Below are positions 62,803 to 64,000 of a stretch of 64,000 nucleotides of DNA, piece by piece; position 1 is the first letter of the stretch, and each line of letters opens with the position of its first letter. The stretch is from Prorocentrum cordatum (Eukaryota; Sar; Dinophyceae; Prorocentrales; Prorocentraceae), in the NCBI GenBank assembly GCA_963575745.1, contig CAUYUJ010014549.1, positions 1,045,720-1,109,719 of the forward strand, read 5' to 3'. The translations under genes and the position numbers were made by a program. Below the pieces are notes generated by a model that did no database searches, had not been told where the DNA came from, and worked only from the letters and a program-made list of their open reading frames with translations.

Positions 62803-63375
62803 CTGTCGGCACACCCCTCACACGTTTCGTGGCCGCATAGGGAGCTCCAACTACGGTCTCAGTGGCGGAACTCGCATGCGGTACCCGCCTCCATTTCGGC
62901 ACACCCCCCACACGCTTCGTGTCCCCATAGGGAGCTCCAACTACGGTCCCAGCGGCGGAACTCGCATGCGGTACCCGCCTCTCAGCACACCCCTCACACG
63001 TTTCGTGGCCCCATACGGTCCAAGTGGCGGAACTCACATGCGGTACCCGCCTCCATTTCGGCACACCCCTCACACGTTTCGTGGCCTCATAGGAAGCTTC
63101 ATTTACGGTCCCAGTGGCGGAACTCGCATGCGGTACCCGCCTCCATTTCGGCACACCCCCCACACGCTTCGTGGCCCCATAGGGAGCTCCAACTACGGTC
63201 CCAGTGGCGGAACTCGCATGCGGTACCCGCCTCCATTTCGGCACACCCCTCACACGCTTCGTGGCCCCATAGGGAGCTCCAACTACGGTCCCAGTGGCGG
63301 AACTCGCATGCGGTACCCGCCTCCATTTCGGCACACCCCTCACACGCTTCGTGGTCCCATAGGAGCTCCACCGAA
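62803..63375 (-). repeat. 90-bp minisatellite, 7 copies
   Basis: Units of 90 bp (one shortened): CATAGGGAGCTCCAACTACG, GTCCCAGTGGCGGAACTCGC, ATGCGGTACCCGCCTCCATT, CGGCACACCCCTCACACG. Since 90 is divisible by 3, both strands encode 30-residue repeat peptides. The frame runs into the exon-like fragment at its right edge. Confidence 0.92.
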
Positions 63376-63534
63376 GGCGCCAGTGGCAGCTTCCCTCATG
63401 GCTCTCAGAGCCCTCTTCTGCTTCTGCTCCTCGGTCAGGGGGGCGCCGTCCTCGTCGTCGTCGGCGCCCGCGAAGACGGCCGCGAACGTGCTCCTGAACA
63501 TGTCGGGCTCCGGCGGGAAGCCGTGGTCACATAG
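63362..63534 (-). pseudogene. exon-like fragment of an unknown gene
   Basis: Minus strand reads CDHGFPPEPDMFRSTFAAVF, then AGADDDEDGAPLTEEQKQKR and ALRAMREAATGAFGG, a typical soluble-protein composition. It is cut off by the minisatellite on one side, and no clear acceptor exists on the other. I do not recognise the family. It could be an exon of a host gene captured by the R12-type element, or the last exon of a gene whose other exons lie to the right. Confidence 0.5.
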
Positions 63535-63656
63535 GGAGCGTGGGCGAAGATGGTATTCACAATTGCGGTATTCACAACTGCGTACGATTGTGTCTTGCGC
63601 TCGGTTTTTCCATTTGTTCTTCCAAAACCCGCTTTTAGGAGGACATTCGCGACCTA

Positions 63657-64000
63657 AGGCTTTTAGTTTTTTTGATATATCTTTGGGCCGTTTCCGGACC
63701 CCCTGACCACAGACGGATCAGGAGTGAACACCTACACCAGATGGACACAGGGAGGGGCCCCGGAACCGATTTTGAGTGGATTTGTTTCCATCCCTTTTTC
63801 TTGGCTTCTTGTCTCGGGGCCCCACCATCTCAGGCCCTCTGACCGTGTTCAACGGACGGATTGCGTGGTGACCTCGACGTTCCCAAATTGACCTCGCCGC
63901 GCGATTCCGTCACCTCTCTGCGTTGGGGCCTCGGAGGCCCCAGTCGCCCGAGACGTTTTCAGAGAAAGACCGCAGTCCTATAACCGCGCGGGGACCCCGA
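63657..64000. other. no gene seen
   Basis: Mixed-composition tail of the window. No repeat family or exon identified. Confidence 0.35.

Larger units (their letters stand above)
62568..63656 (+). mobile_element. R12-type element carrying cargo (about 1.1 kb)
   Basis: Left end AGTCGGGTATGTCTCTCTAC and right end GGAGGACATTCGCGACCTA match the R12 termini. R12-like AT-rich sequence lies just inside each end, and between them are a 90-bp minisatellite and an exon-like fragment on the opposite strand. Looks like a MITE that captured host sequence, although two separate partial R12 copies cannot be excluded. Confidence 0.55.

Noticed and set aside
62642-63706. 354-codon plus-strand and 316-codon minus-strand ORFs
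   Set aside because: Both cross the 90-bp minisatellite, whose unit is a multiple of three and free of stops. Only the minus-strand edge at 63362-63534 has non-repeat coding character.

Overview
The window reads as nuclear DNA of a dinoflagellate. It is GC-rich and gene-poor, with very large introns packed with short inverted-repeat elements and microsatellites. Protein-coding exons are joined at AG|G junctions flanked by short direct repeats, several with non-canonical GA-AG ends. A 22-nt stretch at 44713-44734 matches the dinoflagellate spliced leader (DinoSL) at 20 of 22 positions. A species cannot be fixed from this alone. All alignments and exon joins were made by eye.

Region 1 (1-27.3 kb): the left end is microsatellite. 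Three exons of a xanthine dehydrogenase-type molybdenum enzyme follow at 2297-2555, 2785-3393 and 5731-5804. The 2.3-kb third intron is almost filled by end-to-end MITE-like elements. From 5.8 to 27.3 kb I see no convincing gene. The stretch holds dispersed miniature inverted-repeat families (called R1-R18 here), foldback palindromes, GGA/CCT microsatellites, a minisatellite of about 1.3 kb (11.9-13.3 kb) and a 73-bp tandem array (19.5-20.1 kb).

Region 2 (27298-55269): the main feature is what looks like one giant DNA transposon of 27,972 bp. It has imperfect terminal inverted repeats of about 73 bp that each enclose a TAACTTTAAAGTTA palindrome, and an abutting 8-bp direct repeat ATGTATGC. 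It splits what was one TGTATG-type microsatellite. It carries a unidirectional cargo on the plus strand. Gene A has three exons (28170-40655, about 1546 aa), with an AT-hook and an RNase-H-fold, hAT/KDZ-like transposase pattern. A small basic ORF lies at 42569-42892 (107 aa). Gene B has five exons (44805-54091, about 1127 aa), with a Cys-rich N-terminus, four GA-AG introns, one probable frameshift and a relict spliced leader just upstream. In the middle of the element, an array of AAAGTRACTC motifs resembles the terminal palindrome.

Region 3 (55.3-64 kb): more dispersed repeats, many of them second copies of families seen in Region 1. The last is a MITE-like element of about 1.1 kb carrying a 90-bp minisatellite and a minus-strand exon-like fragment (63362-63534).

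Working model: gene A supplies the transposase that acts on the palindrome-bearing ends, and gene B and the small ORF are conserved or captured partners moved with it. The model is inferred from TIR, TSD and motif evidence; no database search was possible.
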